A DNA stretch of 51,013 nt from Flavobacterium sp. (GTDB lineage Bacteria > Bacteroidota > Bacteroidia > Flavobacteriales > Flavobacteriaceae): positions 1-51,013 of the forward strand of contig NZ_JAIXRZ010000033.1 in NCBI RefSeq assembly GCF_027484945.1, written 5' to 3'. The position numbers were made by a program, and so were the translations under genes. Under the pieces are notes generated by a model. The model did not search any database. It was given only the letters and a program-made list of their open reading frames with translations, and had not been told where the DNA came from. Shown piece after piece: positions 34,499 to 44,011 of the stretch; position 1 is the first letter of the stretch; each line of letters opens with the position of its first letter.

Positions 34499-35503
34499 AT
34501 GGAAGATAATACTGGGTCTTTTGATATTCGAGCAATTAATGAAAAAATTGCGCGAGAAAGTGCCTTCATCGATTTGCTTTCAATGGAGATGAACAAAGTG
34601 ATTGTGGGTCAAAAACACATGGTGGAACGTTTGATGATTGGCTTACTTGGTCAAGGGCATATTTTGTTGGAAGGCGTGCCCGGATTAGCTAAAACCTTAG
34701 CCATAAATACCCTTTCAAAAGCCGTTCAAGGTTCGTTTAGCCGTATTCAGTTTACACCCGATTTACTTCCAGCCGATGTGGTAGGAACAATGATTTATAA
34801 TATCAAACAAAACGAATTCACAATCAAAAAAGGGCCTGTTTTTGCAAACTTCGTATTGGCCGATGAGATTAATCGAGCTCCTGCCAAAGTGCAATCTGCA
34901 TTACTAGAAGCGATGCAAGAAAAACAAGTAACCATTGGAGAAACGACCTTCAAGCTAGACAGACCTTTTTTGGTGTTAGCTACCCAAAATCCAATCGAAC
35001 AAGAAGGTACCTACCCACTGCCAGAGGCACAGGTAGATCGTTTTATGTTGAAAACGGTGATTGACTATCCAAAAATGGATGAAGAGCGCTTGGTAATCCG
35101 TCAAAATCTAAACGGAACCACAGAAGATGTTCGACCAGTTGTTTCAATCGAACAAATTTTGCGCGCACAAGAAGTTATGCGAGAAGTATACATGGATGAA
35201 AAAATCGAGAAATACATTCTCGATATCGTATTTGCAACGCGTTATCCTGAAAAATACCGGTTAGAAAGCTTAAAACCCTTAATTGAATTTGGAGCATCAC
35301 CTCGTGGAAGTATTAATTTGGCTACTGCAGCCAAATGCTATGCCTTTATCAAACGTCGTGGCTATGTAATTCCAGAAGATGTTCGCGCGGTTGTTCACGA
35401 TGTACTCCGCCATCGAATTGGTGTAACGTATGAGGCCGAAGCAGAAAACATTAGTTCGGTAGACATCATCAACAAAATTGTGAACGAAATTGAAGTGCCA
35501 TAA
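34499..35503 (+). CDS. MoxR-family AAA ATPase
   Basis: The 334-residue AAA+ chaperone has Walker A GVPGLAKT (59-66), Walker B VLADEINRAP (119-128), a sensor 1 region in LVLATQNPIEQEGTYPLPEAQ and the C-terminal lid helical bundle. MoxR ATPases act with partner vWA proteins to mature or assemble complexes. Here it opens a run of DUF58 and batA-E genes, the standard Bacteroidota Bat layout. It is separated by 97 bp from the next gene, and I see no terminator there. Confidence 0.95.
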   Translation: MEDNTGSFDIRAINEKIARESAFIDLLSMEMNKVIVGQKHMVERLMIGLLGQGHILLEGVPGLAKTLAINTLSKAVQGSFSRIQFTPDLLPADVVGTMIYNIKQNEFTIKKGPVFANFVLADEINRAPAKVQSALLEAMQEKQVTIGETTFKLDRPFLVLATQNPIEQEGTYPLPEAQVDRFMLKTVIDYPKMDEERLVIRQNLNGTTEDVRPVVSIEQILRAQEVMREVYMDEKIEKYILDIVFATRYPEKYRLESLKPLIEFGASPRGSINLATAAKCYAFIKRRGYVIPEDVRAVVHDVLRHRIGVTYEAEAENISSVDIINKIVNEIEVP

Positions 35504-35600
35504 ATCAGTTGACCTTTTGAAGTAACCGTTAGCAGTTTAGTCTACATATCGTAATTGAAACTTCTGACGTACAACTTCATTGACTTACGACTCCAAATCC

Positions 35601-36470
35601 ATGGATACCAAAGAAATTTTAAAAAAGGTTCGGAAAATTGAAATCAAAACCCGAAGATTGAGCGATCATATCTTCTCGGGCGAATACCATACGTCATTTA
35701 AAGGCCGTGGGATGACATTTTCTGAAGTGCGTCAGTACCAATTTGGCGATGATGTTCGGGCTATCGATTGGAATGTTACAGCGCGATACAACGAGCCTTA
35801 TGTTAAAGTATTTGAGGAGGAACGTGAATTAACGATGTTGCTGGTGGTGGATATTTCAAGTTCAGAAAATTTTGGAACCCAAAAACAACTAAAAAAAGAA
35901 TTGATAACCGAAATAGCGGCAACATTAGCTTTTTCGGCCACACAAAACAACGATAAAATTGGTTTAGTTTTGTTTACGGATCAAATCGAATTGTATATTC
36001 CACCGAAGAAAGGAAAATCACATGTTTTGCGAATCATTCGCGAACTCATCGAGTACAAGCCCAAAAGTAAGAAAACAAATATCGGTCAAGCCCTACAATT
36101 CATTTCGGCTACTCAGAAAAAAAAGGCGATTGTTTTTGTGATATCCGATTTTATTACGGAAGATGATTATGAAAAAAGTTTGAAAATCGCCAGTAAAAAA
36201 CATGATTTGACTGGATTTCGGGTATATGATCATCGTGAGGAACGCTTACCCGATGTAGGAATACTAGAAATGATCGATGCAGAAACCGGAACCCAGCTAG
36301 TCGTTGACACGCATTCGATTCAAGTTCGCAAAGCGTATGAAAGCAATTATGCCAATCGGGTAAAGTTTTTTCGGGAAGTCTTTTTAAAATGCGGCGCGGG
36401 AACCGTTCAAACCCGATTAGATGAAAGTTATGTAACCCGTCTTTTGGGTTATTTTAAAGCGCGAGGATAA
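35601..36470 (+). CDS. DUF58 domain protein (vWA-like)
   Basis: The 289-residue protein carries the DUF58 signature RGMTFSEVRQYQFGDDVRAIDWNVTARYNEPYVKVFEEERELT. A vWA-like segment follows with the MIDAS-type motif VVDISSSENFG (D-x-S-x-S). DUF58 proteins are partners of MoxR ATPases. The frame opens at a TTG at 35580, but ATG at 35601 (MDTKEILKKVRKIEIKT) is the likely start. The next gene begins directly after its stop. Confidence 0.92.
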   Translation: MDTKEILKKVRKIEIKTRRLSDHIFSGEYHTSFKGRGMTFSEVRQYQFGDDVRAIDWNVTARYNEPYVKVFEEERELTMLLVVDISSSENFGTQKQLKKELITEIAATLAFSATQNNDKIGLVLFTDQIELYIPPKKGKSHVLRIIRELIEYKPKSKKTNIGQALQFISATQKKKAIVFVISDFITEDDYEKSLKIASKKHDLTGFRVYDHREERLPDVGILEMIDAETGTQLVVDTHSIQVRKAYESNYANRVKFFREVFLKCGAGTVQTRLDESYVTRLLGYFKARG

Positions 36471-38138
36471 ATGAATTACAAAGGATACATAGGGTTTGTT
36501 GTATTTTTCTTTGGCCTATTGGCTCAAGCACAAAAAGTGACTGCTACTGTAGATTCATTAAAGAAAAAAATAGGCTCCGAATTTGAAATCGCTTTAAAAA
36601 CAGAAGTGCGTCAAAAAGATAAGGTCGTTTTTCCAAAAGGTAAAACTTTTGGGAGTCTTGAAGTATTAGCGTCTTACCCCGTCGACACAATTAAGAAAAA
36701 TGACCGTTGGGAATTAATCAAAAAATACGGGGTAACCCAGTTTGATTCGGGCACCTATACGCTTCCTAAATTACCGGTTAAAATCAATCAAAACATGGTG
36801 TATTCAAATCCTTTACAGATTGAAGTTGCCAATGTAAAGGTTGATACGTTAAAACAAAAAATGTATGATATCAAGTCCATTACCCCCTCTGAAAATCAGT
36901 TTTCAATCCCATGGTTTTGGTTAAGCTTGGTTTTACTAATTATCGCCCTATTGGCTATCTATATTGGCTTGCGTAAAAAATCAAATCGCGAAGAAAAAAC
37001 GATCCCATTAACACCGCTAAAACCTATTGAAAAAGCAGCTCAGTTGTTAATGGATTTAGATGCACAAAGTTTAGTTGAAAGGGGAGAAATCAAATATTTT
37101 TATTCGCAATTAACCACTATTGTTCGCACCTACATTGAAGAAGAAATAGAAGTCCCCGCTATGGAACGCACAACTTCAGAGTTAATCCATACGCTTCAAG
37201 AAGTGGTGCAGCAAAAACGGCTACAACTTTCGGCAGCTACTTTACAGAATTTGGAACGTGTATTGCGGCAGGCTGATTTAGTGAAATTTGCTAAAGAGCA
37301 ACCCATGCTTTCGGAAGTAGAGGCCGATAAAACCCAAATTGCTAATGCCATTGTTACCATTCACGAAGCATTGCCCGAACCTACAGAAGTGACCAATGAG
37401 TTAGACGCTTGGAATGCACATCAACGCGAATTAGCGCGTCAAAAACAGGAAAAAAAGAGACGAGAGCAGCGAATTCTTTACGGTTCGTTGATTGGAATTG
37501 GTTGTTTTGCGTTAATCATGGGTATCGTTATTTCCATTTTTGGATATCAAAATGTTAAAGATGTTGTTTTGGGCAATCCAACTCGCGAATTGTATGAAGG
37601 AACATGGGTAAAGAGTGAATATGGTGATCCCAATGTAGAATTGGAAACCCCTGAAGTGTTAACGCGCGTTGAAAACGAACAATTGCCTAAAAACACCTAT
37701 GCGGTAATCAAAGCAATGCGAATGTTTAGTAGCGGTTCCCTCCATGATCCTTTATATGTAAATGTTGCCACTAATTATTATAAATCACCAGCTGCGAAAC
37801 CCGACACTACAGCCCCTCAAATAGATTATGACAAAGTGTTAGAGGGTATAACAAAATCATGGGAGACAGAAGGTGCGCGCAACATCTTATACAAATCGGA
37901 TGGTGAATTTGAAATTGCCGATGGAATAAAAGGAACCCGCGTTCATGGAACTATGACGGTTGAGAACAAAGAAAATGGTGCGACTCATCGCAGGTATTAT
38001 GAAATTATTCTTTTCAATCAAAACGGCGGATTACAACAAGTTGCCGTAAGTTTTGAAGAGGGTGATCCTTATGGGAAAAAAATCTTGCGCCGTATTCTTA
38101 GTTCAATTAAACTACAAATTTTTAATTTGAATGGATAA
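36471..38138 (+). CDS. Membrane protein of the Bat operon, function unknown
   Basis: This 555-residue protein has a signal peptide (FVVFFFGLLAQAQ) and a periplasmic N-terminal beta domain similar in style to BatD (IGSEFEIALKTEVRQKDKVVFPKG). A first membrane helix lies at about 147-167, a cytoplasmic helical region resembling DUF4381 at 185-330 (KYFYSQLTTIVRTYIEEEIEVPAMERTTSEL) and a second helix at about 336-358. The C-terminal part (GTRVHGTMTVENKENG) is again extracytoplasmic. It sits exactly between DUF58 and BatA and overlaps batA by 8 bp, so it belongs to the complex or pathway. The C-terminal 190 residues match no family I know. Confidence 0.85.
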   Translation: MNYKGYIGFVVFFFGLLAQAQKVTATVDSLKKKIGSEFEIALKTEVRQKDKVVFPKGKTFGSLEVLASYPVDTIKKNDRWELIKKYGVTQFDSGTYTLPKLPVKINQNMVYSNPLQIEVANVKVDTLKQKMYDIKSITPSENQFSIPWFWLSLVLLIIALLAIYIGLRKKSNREEKTIPLTPLKPIEKAAQLLMDLDAQSLVERGEIKYFYSQLTTIVRTYIEEEIEVPAMERTTSELIHTLQEVVQQKRLQLSAATLQNLERVLRQADLVKFAKEQPMLSEVEADKTQIANAIVTIHEALPEPTEVTNELDAWNAHQRELARQKQEKKRREQRILYGSLIGIGCFALIMGIVISIFGYQNVKDVVLGNPTRELYEGTWVKSEYGDPNVELETPEVLTRVENEQLPKNTYAVIKAMRMFSSGSLHDPLYVNVATNYYKSPAAKPDTTAPQIDYDKVLEGITKSWETEGARNILYKSDGEFEIADGIKGTRVHGTMTVENKENGATHRRYYEIILFNQNGGLQQVAVSFEEGDPYGKKILRRILSSIKLQIFNLNG

Positions 38139-39132
38139 AGTCAGTTTTTTACATCCAGCGTTTTTACTACTATTGGTTTTGTTGCCAATAGCTGGATTAT
38201 GGCTTTACCGCAAGCGTAAAAAGTATTCGACCACTCTAACCATGAGTTCGTTGAACGGCTTGGAATCCAATCTCAGTTGGCGCGCACGATTGAAACCCTA
38301 TTTAATTGTACTTCGTCTTTTGGCCTTAAGTCTAATCATCATTGCGTTAGCACGACCGCGAACCGTAGATATTAGTAATCAAACCAAAACCACTCGTGGA
38401 ATTGATATTGTAATGGCGATCGATTTATCCAGTAGTATGTTGGCCAAAGATTTAAACCCAACGCGTATGGAGGCACTGAAAATTGTAGCCGATCGATTTG
38501 TTGATAACCGTCCAAATGACCGAATCGGACTAGTCGTCTATGCAGGTGAAGCCTATACCAAAATTCCCGTAACAACAGACAAAGCATTAATAAAACAAGC
38601 AATCAGCGAACTCCAATATGACCCAACAGTTCAAGATGGGACAGGAATTGGCATGGGTTTAGCAACGGCGATCAATCGATTAAAAGAAAGTAAAGCTAAA
38701 AGCCGAGTGATTATTTTATTAACCGATGGGGTAAATAATGCCGGATTTATCGAGCCCGAAACGGCAGCTGATTTAGCTCGTGAATATGGAATAAAAGTTT
38801 ATACCGTAGGATTAGGAAGCAATGGCATGGCACCTTTTCCTGTAGAAATGAGTCCAAATGGGACCTTAATTTATCAAAATATGAAGGTTGTAATTGATGA
38901 AAATTTGATGAAATCTATTGCCAAAAAAACAGGAGGTAGGTATTTTCGAGCGACCTCGAATAGTCGATTGGAACAGATTTATGATGAAATTAATCAAATG
39001 GAAACCACCGAAATTGAAGAATTAAAATACTATGATTTTGATGAAAAATACCGTCCTTTTGTAGTATTAGGCTTGGTTTTACTAGTGGTAGAATTACTAT
39101 TGCGACAAACCCTTTACCGATCCATTATATAG
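38131..39132 (+). CDS. batA: BatA, membrane-anchored vWA-domain protein
   Basis: This 333-residue inner membrane protein has two N-terminal helices (residues about 8-26 and 57-75), then a vWA domain with MIDAS motif DLSSS (98-102) and TDGVNNAG. A C-terminal membrane helix (FVVLGLVLLVVELLL) follows. Bat proteins were named for aerotolerance in Bacteroides fragilis; the molecular role is unsettled. It overlaps the preceding gene by 8 bp and is followed by batB after one base. Confidence 0.95.
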   Translation: MDKVSFLHPAFLLLLVLLPIAGLWLYRKRKKYSTTLTMSSLNGLESNLSWRARLKPYLIVLRLLALSLIIIALARPRTVDISNQTKTTRGIDIVMAIDLSSSMLAKDLNPTRMEALKIVADRFVDNRPNDRIGLVVYAGEAYTKIPVTTDKALIKQAISELQYDPTVQDGTGIGMGLATAINRLKESKAKSRVIILLTDGVNNAGFIEPETAADLAREYGIKVYTVGLGSNGMAPFPVEMSPNGTLIYQNMKVVIDENLMKSIAKKTGGRYFRATSNSRLEQIYDEINQMETTEIEELKYYDFDEKYRPFVVLGLVLLVVELLLRQTLYRSII

Positions 39133-39133
39133 C

Positions 39134-40180
39134 ATGTTTGAATTAGAAGAAAAAATTTATTTCTATGGATTGTTGCTTCTCCCTATTTTTGGAGCGCTAG
39201 GGCTATACAGCTATTTTTGGCGTAGACGAAAAGTAAAGGAATTTGGGAATCCCGAAATGATTTCTTATTTGAGCCCAGACCGGACTCCATTTAAATCAAC
39301 TTTAAAATTCATACTGTCCTTGTTGGGTTTAAGTTGTTTAATCATTGCATTGGTCAATCCAAAAATTGGAACGCGGGTTGATAAAGTTAAAAGCCGTGGA
39401 ATTGACATTGTGTTTGCTGTAGATATTTCCAAAAGTATGTTGGCAACCGATGTCGCTCCCAATCGATTGGAGAAAAGCAAACAAATCGTTTCGCAAGTTA
39501 TTAATCGTTTAGAGGGTGACCGAATTGGAATAATTGCCTACTCGGGGAGTGCATTTCCGGTTTTACCGATGACATCTGACTATGGTGTTGCAAAAATGTT
39601 CTTACAAAGTATGTCCCCAGAAATGATTTCTGCACAAGGAACTTCCATAGACCAAGCAATACAAATGGCGGCCAGTCGGTATTTTTCTAAAAAAGATAAG
39701 ACCAATAAATTATTAATTATTTTATCCGATGGAGAAGACCATAGTAATAATGCCGTTGAAGCAGCAGAACTTGCTGACGATGTAAAAATGCGGATCATTA
39801 CGGTCGGTATTGGAACTGAAAATGGCGGTCCCATAAAAATTAATGAAAATGGGGTTGAAAAATACCTTCGCGATAAAAACAATCAAGTTGTCATTACCAA
39901 GCGTGATGCCAAAACCTTAACCGAAGTGGCGCAAACAGGAAAAGGAGGTTATGTAGATGGAAACGCAACAAAAGCCGTTTTAGATTATATAAAAAACACG
40001 ATGGCTACTACTGAAAAAACCGAATATGGTTCGGCGATGATGGCAGATTATCAATCTCAATTTCAATGGTTTTTGGGCTTTGGTTTTGCCTTTTTGTTTT
40101 TGGATCTGATGCTGTCGGAACGAAAAACACAATGGATTCGTAAATTGAATTTATTTAATGAAAAAAATGAAGCGCGTTAA
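39134..40180 (+). CDS. batB: BatB, membrane-anchored vWA-domain protein
   Basis: The 348-residue paralogue of BatA has the same layout: N-terminal helices, vWA domain with DISKS (97-101) and ILSDGEDHSNNA, and a C-terminal helix (FQWFLGFGFAFLFLDLML). It probably arose by duplication of batA. Its 3' end overlaps batC by 23 bp (or 14 bp if the second ATG of batC is used). Confidence 0.95.
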   Translation: MFELEEKIYFYGLLLLPIFGALGLYSYFWRRRKVKEFGNPEMISYLSPDRTPFKSTLKFILSLLGLSCLIIALVNPKIGTRVDKVKSRGIDIVFAVDISKSMLATDVAPNRLEKSKQIVSQVINRLEGDRIGIIAYSGSAFPVLPMTSDYGVAKMFLQSMSPEMISAQGTSIDQAIQMAASRYFSKKDKTNKLLIILSDGEDHSNNAVEAAELADDVKMRIITVGIGTENGGPIKINENGVEKYLRDKNNQVVITKRDAKTLTEVAQTGKGGYVDGNATKAVLDYIKNTMATTEKTEYGSAMMADYQSQFQWFLGFGFAFLFLDLMLSERKTQWIRKLNLFNEKNEAR

Positions 40181-40901
40181 TACCTTTTGGATGTTACTAC
40201 TCCTGTTTTTTTCTGGGTTATCGGCCCAGGAACGCGATAAGCATTTGTCGGAAGGGAACGCTGCATATAGCGATAAGAAATATGCTGAAGCTGAAGCAAA
40301 TTTCCGCATTTCAGTTTCCAAAAACGGGAAAAATAATGCCCGTGCAACTTATAATTTAGGGACCTCGATTTATAAACAAAATCAACCCGGTGAAGCAAAG
40401 TTTAAATTTGTAAAAGCGGCAAAAGAAGCCAAATCTAAAACCGAAAAACACAAAGCGTATCACAATTTAGGTAACGCATTAATGTTGGAAAAAAAATACG
40501 ATTTAGCTGAGCAAGCCTATAAAAGCGCATTGCGTAATAATCCTAAAGATGAACAGACGCGCTATAATTATGCGTTAGCAAAAAAGAAAAATAAAGAAAA
40601 TCCACCACCTGAAGATGGAGGTAAGAAAAAGGATGATAAAAGCAAACAAAAAGAGAAAAATCAACGTCCAGACCAAAATAAAGGAGATCAAGAAGATCAA
40701 AAAAAGAAACCTGAAAATAATCCCAAAAACAATGGAGGGTCAAATAAACAACCCGATCCTCAACCCCGCCCAAGTGGACAAAATAAACAACGGATCGATA
40801 ATTTATTGGATGCGGTCAATAACGAAGAAAAAAAGGTGCAGTTAAAACGAAAAGATAAAAATGCCCAAACTGCTCCGGGCAAACCGGAAAAAGATTGGTA
40901 G
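40158..40901 (+). CDS. batC: BatC, TPR protein with charged C-terminal tail
   Basis: This 247-residue periplasmic protein has a signal peptide (WMLLLLFFSGLSAQ) and about three TPR repeats (GNAAYSDKKYAEAEANFRIS, TYNLGTSIYKQNQPGEAKF, HNLGNALMLEKKYDLAEQAY). A highly charged Lys/Glu/Asn/Pro tail of about 100 residues (KENPPPEDGGKKKDDKSKQK onward) ends LLDAVNNEEKKVQ, a motif typical of BatC. The low-complexity tail is a usual feature of the family. Two possible starts, 40158 and 40167, differ by three residues. Confidence 0.92.
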   Translation: MKKMKRVNTFWMLLLLFFSGLSAQERDKHLSEGNAAYSDKKYAEAEANFRISVSKNGKNNARATYNLGTSIYKQNQPGEAKFKFVKAAKEAKSKTEKHKAYHNLGNALMLEKKYDLAEQAYKSALRNNPKDEQTRYNYALAKKKNKENPPPEDGGKKKDDKSKQKEKNQRPDQNKGDQEDQKKKPENNPKNNGGSNKQPDPQPRPSGQNKQRIDNLLDAVNNEEKKVQLKRKDKNAQTAPGKPEKDW

Positions 40902-40915
40902 CAGGAATTAAAATT

Positions 40916-42667
40916 ATGATACGCTTTTTAACCGTATGTTGTTGTTGGATTTCTTTTTCACTTTCGGCTCAAATTAAGTTTGAAGCGACTGTGAGTAAAT
41001 CGACCGTGGCCTTAAATGAAAGGGTTCGAGTCGAATTTACAATGAACGAAGACGGCGATAATTTTGTTCCGCCCGACTTTGAATCCAGTGGTTTTCAAAT
41101 TTTTTCGGGACCCTCGCAATCCATCCGAGAATTGTGGGTAAATGGTAGAGGGAGCTTTAATAAAACCTACACCTATTTTTTAATTCCTGAAAAAAAAGGG
41201 ACTTTAACAATTAAATCGGCAGCGATTGAGATCAATAATCGAATTTACCGAACCAATCCAATAAAGGTACAGGTTACCAATGCGATTGATCCACGTAATG
41301 ATCCCAATACCGCTCCCGTAGCAAAAAACAGTGCCCTTTATTTAGTAACGGAAGTATCCAACAGCAATCCCTATGTGAATGAACCCGTACAAGTGGTTCA
41401 GAAACTTTACTTTAATTTTAATACTGAAATTAGTGATGCGCGCGATATACAGAAACCGCGCTACAACGATTTTTGGAGTCAAGATATTGAAATTTCAATG
41501 TTTGAACCCGAAACTACGGTCTTTAAAGGAAACCGTTGTTTGTCTGTTATTCTCAAAAAGGCAGTGGTTTATCCTCAAAAGGCGGGTAAATTAGTAATTG
41601 ACCCGTACATATTAGAAGTAGATTGTAGGATACCAACTGGACGCATGACTATTTTTGGAGAAGTGATCACAACCGACGATGTACGGCGCCTCACTTCGAG
41701 TGGAAAAACAATACAAGTAAAACCCCTTCCTGAAGCCAACAAACCGAAAAACTTTTCGGGTGCAGTGGGTCAATTTTCATTTCAAGCACTAACGAAAAAA
41801 AATACCATCAAGTTTGGAGAATCATTTGATTTGGCGCTAAAAATAACGGGGGAAGGAAATTTAAAGTTATTCCGATTACCCGCCTTAGAATTACCCTCGA
41901 ATTTAGAAGTCTATGATCCAGAACATATTGAAAATGTAGTTACCCCTTTTAAAGGTATGACCGGGACAATAGCCGACCGTTATACGATTGTTCCTCAAGA
42001 ACAAGGCATATTCTCCATCAAAAAATTGTCGTTTAGTTATTTTGATTTAAAAACCAAAACGTATAAAACCATTACATTACCCGATATTCTACTAACGGTT
42101 AATGATGGTCCTGGATTGCAGGCTAAAGGCCAAAGAAAAAATAACCGCGAGGTTGCAAAAGCACCCACTTTTGCGCCATTAAAAACGGATACCAAATTAA
42201 AGGATATTGGAACTGCAGATTTTTTAGGCTCCAGATTGTATTTTCTACTCTTATTTTTACCGCTATTAGGGATTCCAATGGCAGTATATATTCGAAAACG
42301 TATGGAAGAAAATGCGGCAGATATCGTGGGCAATCAGATTCGTAAAAATTCGGCATTGGCAAAAAAATACTTATTGGAAGCCGATAAAAATAAATCCGAC
42401 AAAGCTGCATTTTATGTGGCTTTGGAAAAAGCATTGCATAATTTTCTGAAGGCCAAATTGCGAATTGAAACTGCAGAGATGCGTAAAGAGACCATTCAAC
42501 AAATAATGAATGAAAAAGGTGCTGATGCAAGTACAGTTGCTGATTTTATTATGTTAATCGAAAATTGTGAAGTTGCGCGGTATGCTCCCTCATCGGCTAG
42601 CGTTATCCAAAATGATTATGAAACGGCTGTAAAATTGATTACCGAACTAGAAAAACAAATGGCATGA
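40916..42667 (+). CDS. batD: BatD, oxygen-tolerance family protein
   Basis: The 583-residue protein has a signal peptide (FLTVCCCWISFSLSAQ) and a large periplasmic beta-rich region (FEATVSKSTVALNERVRVEFTMN and FQIFSGPSQSIRELWVNGRGSFNKTYTY). One membrane helix (FLLLFLPLLGIPMAVYI) and a cytoplasmic helical tail follow. The pattern fits the BatD oxygen-tolerance family. ATG at 40916 is preferred over 40895, which would overlap batC. It overlaps batE by 4 bp (ATGA). Confidence 0.93.
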   Translation: MIRFLTVCCCWISFSLSAQIKFEATVSKSTVALNERVRVEFTMNEDGDNFVPPDFESSGFQIFSGPSQSIRELWVNGRGSFNKTYTYFLIPEKKGTLTIKSAAIEINNRIYRTNPIKVQVTNAIDPRNDPNTAPVAKNSALYLVTEVSNSNPYVNEPVQVVQKLYFNFNTEISDARDIQKPRYNDFWSQDIEISMFEPETTVFKGNRCLSVILKKAVVYPQKAGKLVIDPYILEVDCRIPTGRMTIFGEVITTDDVRRLTSSGKTIQVKPLPEANKPKNFSGAVGQFSFQALTKKNTIKFGESFDLALKITGEGNLKLFRLPALELPSNLEVYDPEHIENVVTPFKGMTGTIADRYTIVPQEQGIFSIKKLSFSYFDLKTKTYKTITLPDILLTVNDGPGLQAKGQRKNNREVAKAPTFAPLKTDTKLKDIGTADFLGSRLYFLLLFLPLLGIPMAVYIRKRMEENAADIVGNQIRKNSALAKKYLLEADKNKSDKAAFYVALEKALHNFLKAKLRIETAEMRKETIQQIMNEKGADASTVADFIMLIENCEVARYAPSSASVIQNDYETAVKLITELEKQMA

Positions 42668-43413
42668 AAAAGTTGATTTTAGTTGTATGCTTTGGACTAG
42701 TTATTTCCTTAAAAGCCCAACCAACCTTAGAAATGGGGAATCAACGCTATGCCCAAAAAGATTATGCAGGCGCAGCGCAAATCTATGAAGCGATACTAGT
42801 GTCGGGTAAAGAATCGGCTGGATTACATTTTAATTTAGGAAATTGTTACTACCATTTACATCAAATAGCTCCCGCAATATATGCCTTTGAAAAAGCGCAT
42901 CTACTGGATCCAACCGACGATGCTATTGCCAATAATTTAGATTTTGCACGTAAACGATCGTTAGACGCTACTCCCAATTTACCTTCAGTTGGATTTGAAA
43001 AAATAATGGTCAACCTCACAGAAGCATTACATTATGAGTCGTGGGCAATCCTATCAGTGGTTTTTTCAGGTTTGGTACTACTCTTTTTTGTAGGGTATTA
43101 TTTAACAAAGAATACCCAACGTAAACGGATTTATTTTGCATTGATGAGCGGTGGAGTACTTATACTTTTAATAAGTGTTTTTGCTGGATTTTTTCAACGA
43201 AATTATATTCGAAATGAGCATCCTGCGATTGTATTTAAAGATAATACAAGTGTTCACAGATTACCAACTTATCAATCTGGTTCCTTATTGAAACTTCGCG
43301 AAGGAGCCAAAGTTTATATTACTGAAAAAAGCGGACAATGGTTATTAGTCAAATTAACCGACGAGCAAACAGGTTGGATTGAATTGAATGCGGTAAAAGA
43401 ACTGAATCCTTAG
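42664..43413 (+). CDS. batE: BatE, TPR and SH3-domain protein
   Basis: The 249-residue protein has a signal peptide (LVVCFGLVISLKAQ) and TPR repeats (GNQRYAQKDYAGAAQIYEAI, FNLGNCYYHLHQIAPAIYAFEKA). Two membrane helices lie at about 119-140 and 155-175 (AILSVVFSGLVLLFFVGYYL and FALMSGGVLILLISVFAGFF). A C-terminal SH3-like domain follows (LKLREGAKVYITEKSGQWLLVKLTDEQTGWI). It closes the bat operon. Its stop overlaps that of the convergent cvpA gene by 4 bp, leaving no room for a separate terminator. Confidence 0.92.
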   Translation: MKKLILVVCFGLVISLKAQPTLEMGNQRYAQKDYAGAAQIYEAILVSGKESAGLHFNLGNCYYHLHQIAPAIYAFEKAHLLDPTDDAIANNLDFARKRSLDATPNLPSVGFEKIMVNLTEALHYESWAILSVVFSGLVLLFFVGYYLTKNTQRKRIYFALMSGGVLILLISVFAGFFQRNYIRNEHPAIVFKDNTSVHRLPTYQSGSLLKLREGAKVYITEKSGQWLLVKLTDEQTGWIELNAVKELNP

Positions 43414-43910
43414 GCGCCAATTTCTTTTTTAACTGTATCAAATAGATTTTTAACTACAGGGACCATTTCCATCGTTGTGGACTGAATGGGTTGGATAACA
43501 TTGGAAGAATTAACTTGTTCTGGGGTTAAAATAGATACTTTTTCATTCGCTTTTAAAAATAAACTGAAAAAAAAGCCCAACATTAAAAAGGTGCGTAACC
43601 CGGCAAATGAAGCGCCAAATGTGTTGTTTAAGGGGCCTATTTTGGATAAATCTAAAAATTTAGAGCCTAACTTTACAGTAATATTTACTCCAATCAAAAT
43701 AACAATAAAAAGCACCACCAGGGTCAACATTTTTGAAGATACCGCGGTAATTCCGAGCATTTCATTGATTATTGGACCGAACTTGACGGCAACATATACA
43801 CCAATATAAAAACCTAAAATGCCCGCAATTTCCTTTAAAATTCCGTTTTTGTACCCTTTAAACATTGAAAAAAGGAGGGCAGCTAATACCAAAAGATCAA
43901 ATACAATCAT
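43410..43910 (-). CDS. cvpA: CvpA family membrane protein
   Basis: This 166-residue inner membrane protein has four hydrophobic segments and the family opening (FDLLVLAALLFSMFKGYKNGILKEI). CvpA proteins were named for colicin V production in E. coli and affect envelope homeostasis in various bacteria. A minus-strand box TAtaTTTG at 43927-43934 lies 17 nt before the ATG. It is convergent with batE. Confidence 0.9.
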   Translation of the reverse strand: MIVFDLLVLAALLFSMFKGYKNGILKEIAGILGFYIGVYVAVKFGPIINEMLGITAVSSKMLTLVVLFIVILIGVNITVKLGSKFLDLSKIGPLNNTFGASFAGLRTFLMLGFFFSLFLKANEKVSILTPEQVNSSNVIQPIQSTTMEMVPVVKNLFDTVKKEIGA

Positions 43911-43926
43911 GATTTTTATTTTTTGG

Positions 43927-43960
43927 CAAATATAGGAGAAAATATAAGTTAGTATCTTTG
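43927..43960. promoter_or_regulatory. Back-to-back -7 boxes for cvpA and the 44012 gene
   Basis: The minus strand reads TAtaTTTG at 43927-43934 (cvpA) and the plus strand reads TAtcTTTG at 43953-43960. Both are exact consensus matches, 18 bp apart. The plus box covers the TTG at 43958 that a longest-frame call would use as start. Confidence 0.5.
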
Positions 43961-44011
43961 TCCCTTGCTAAAAGTGTCGTACGGATTAGCTTTCATTTAA
44001 AACCAAATACT

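Noticed and set aside
35504..35600. Possible fifth heptad array between moxR and the DUF58 gene
   Set aside because: A few ACT/GAC-ending words recur, but spacings of 14, 9 and 7 bp break the register, so I could not separate it from chance.
40158..40180. batB/batC overlap read as a possible frameshift
   Set aside because: Both proteins have complete, family-typical ends and batC has its own signal peptide, so the overlap is ordinary operon packing.
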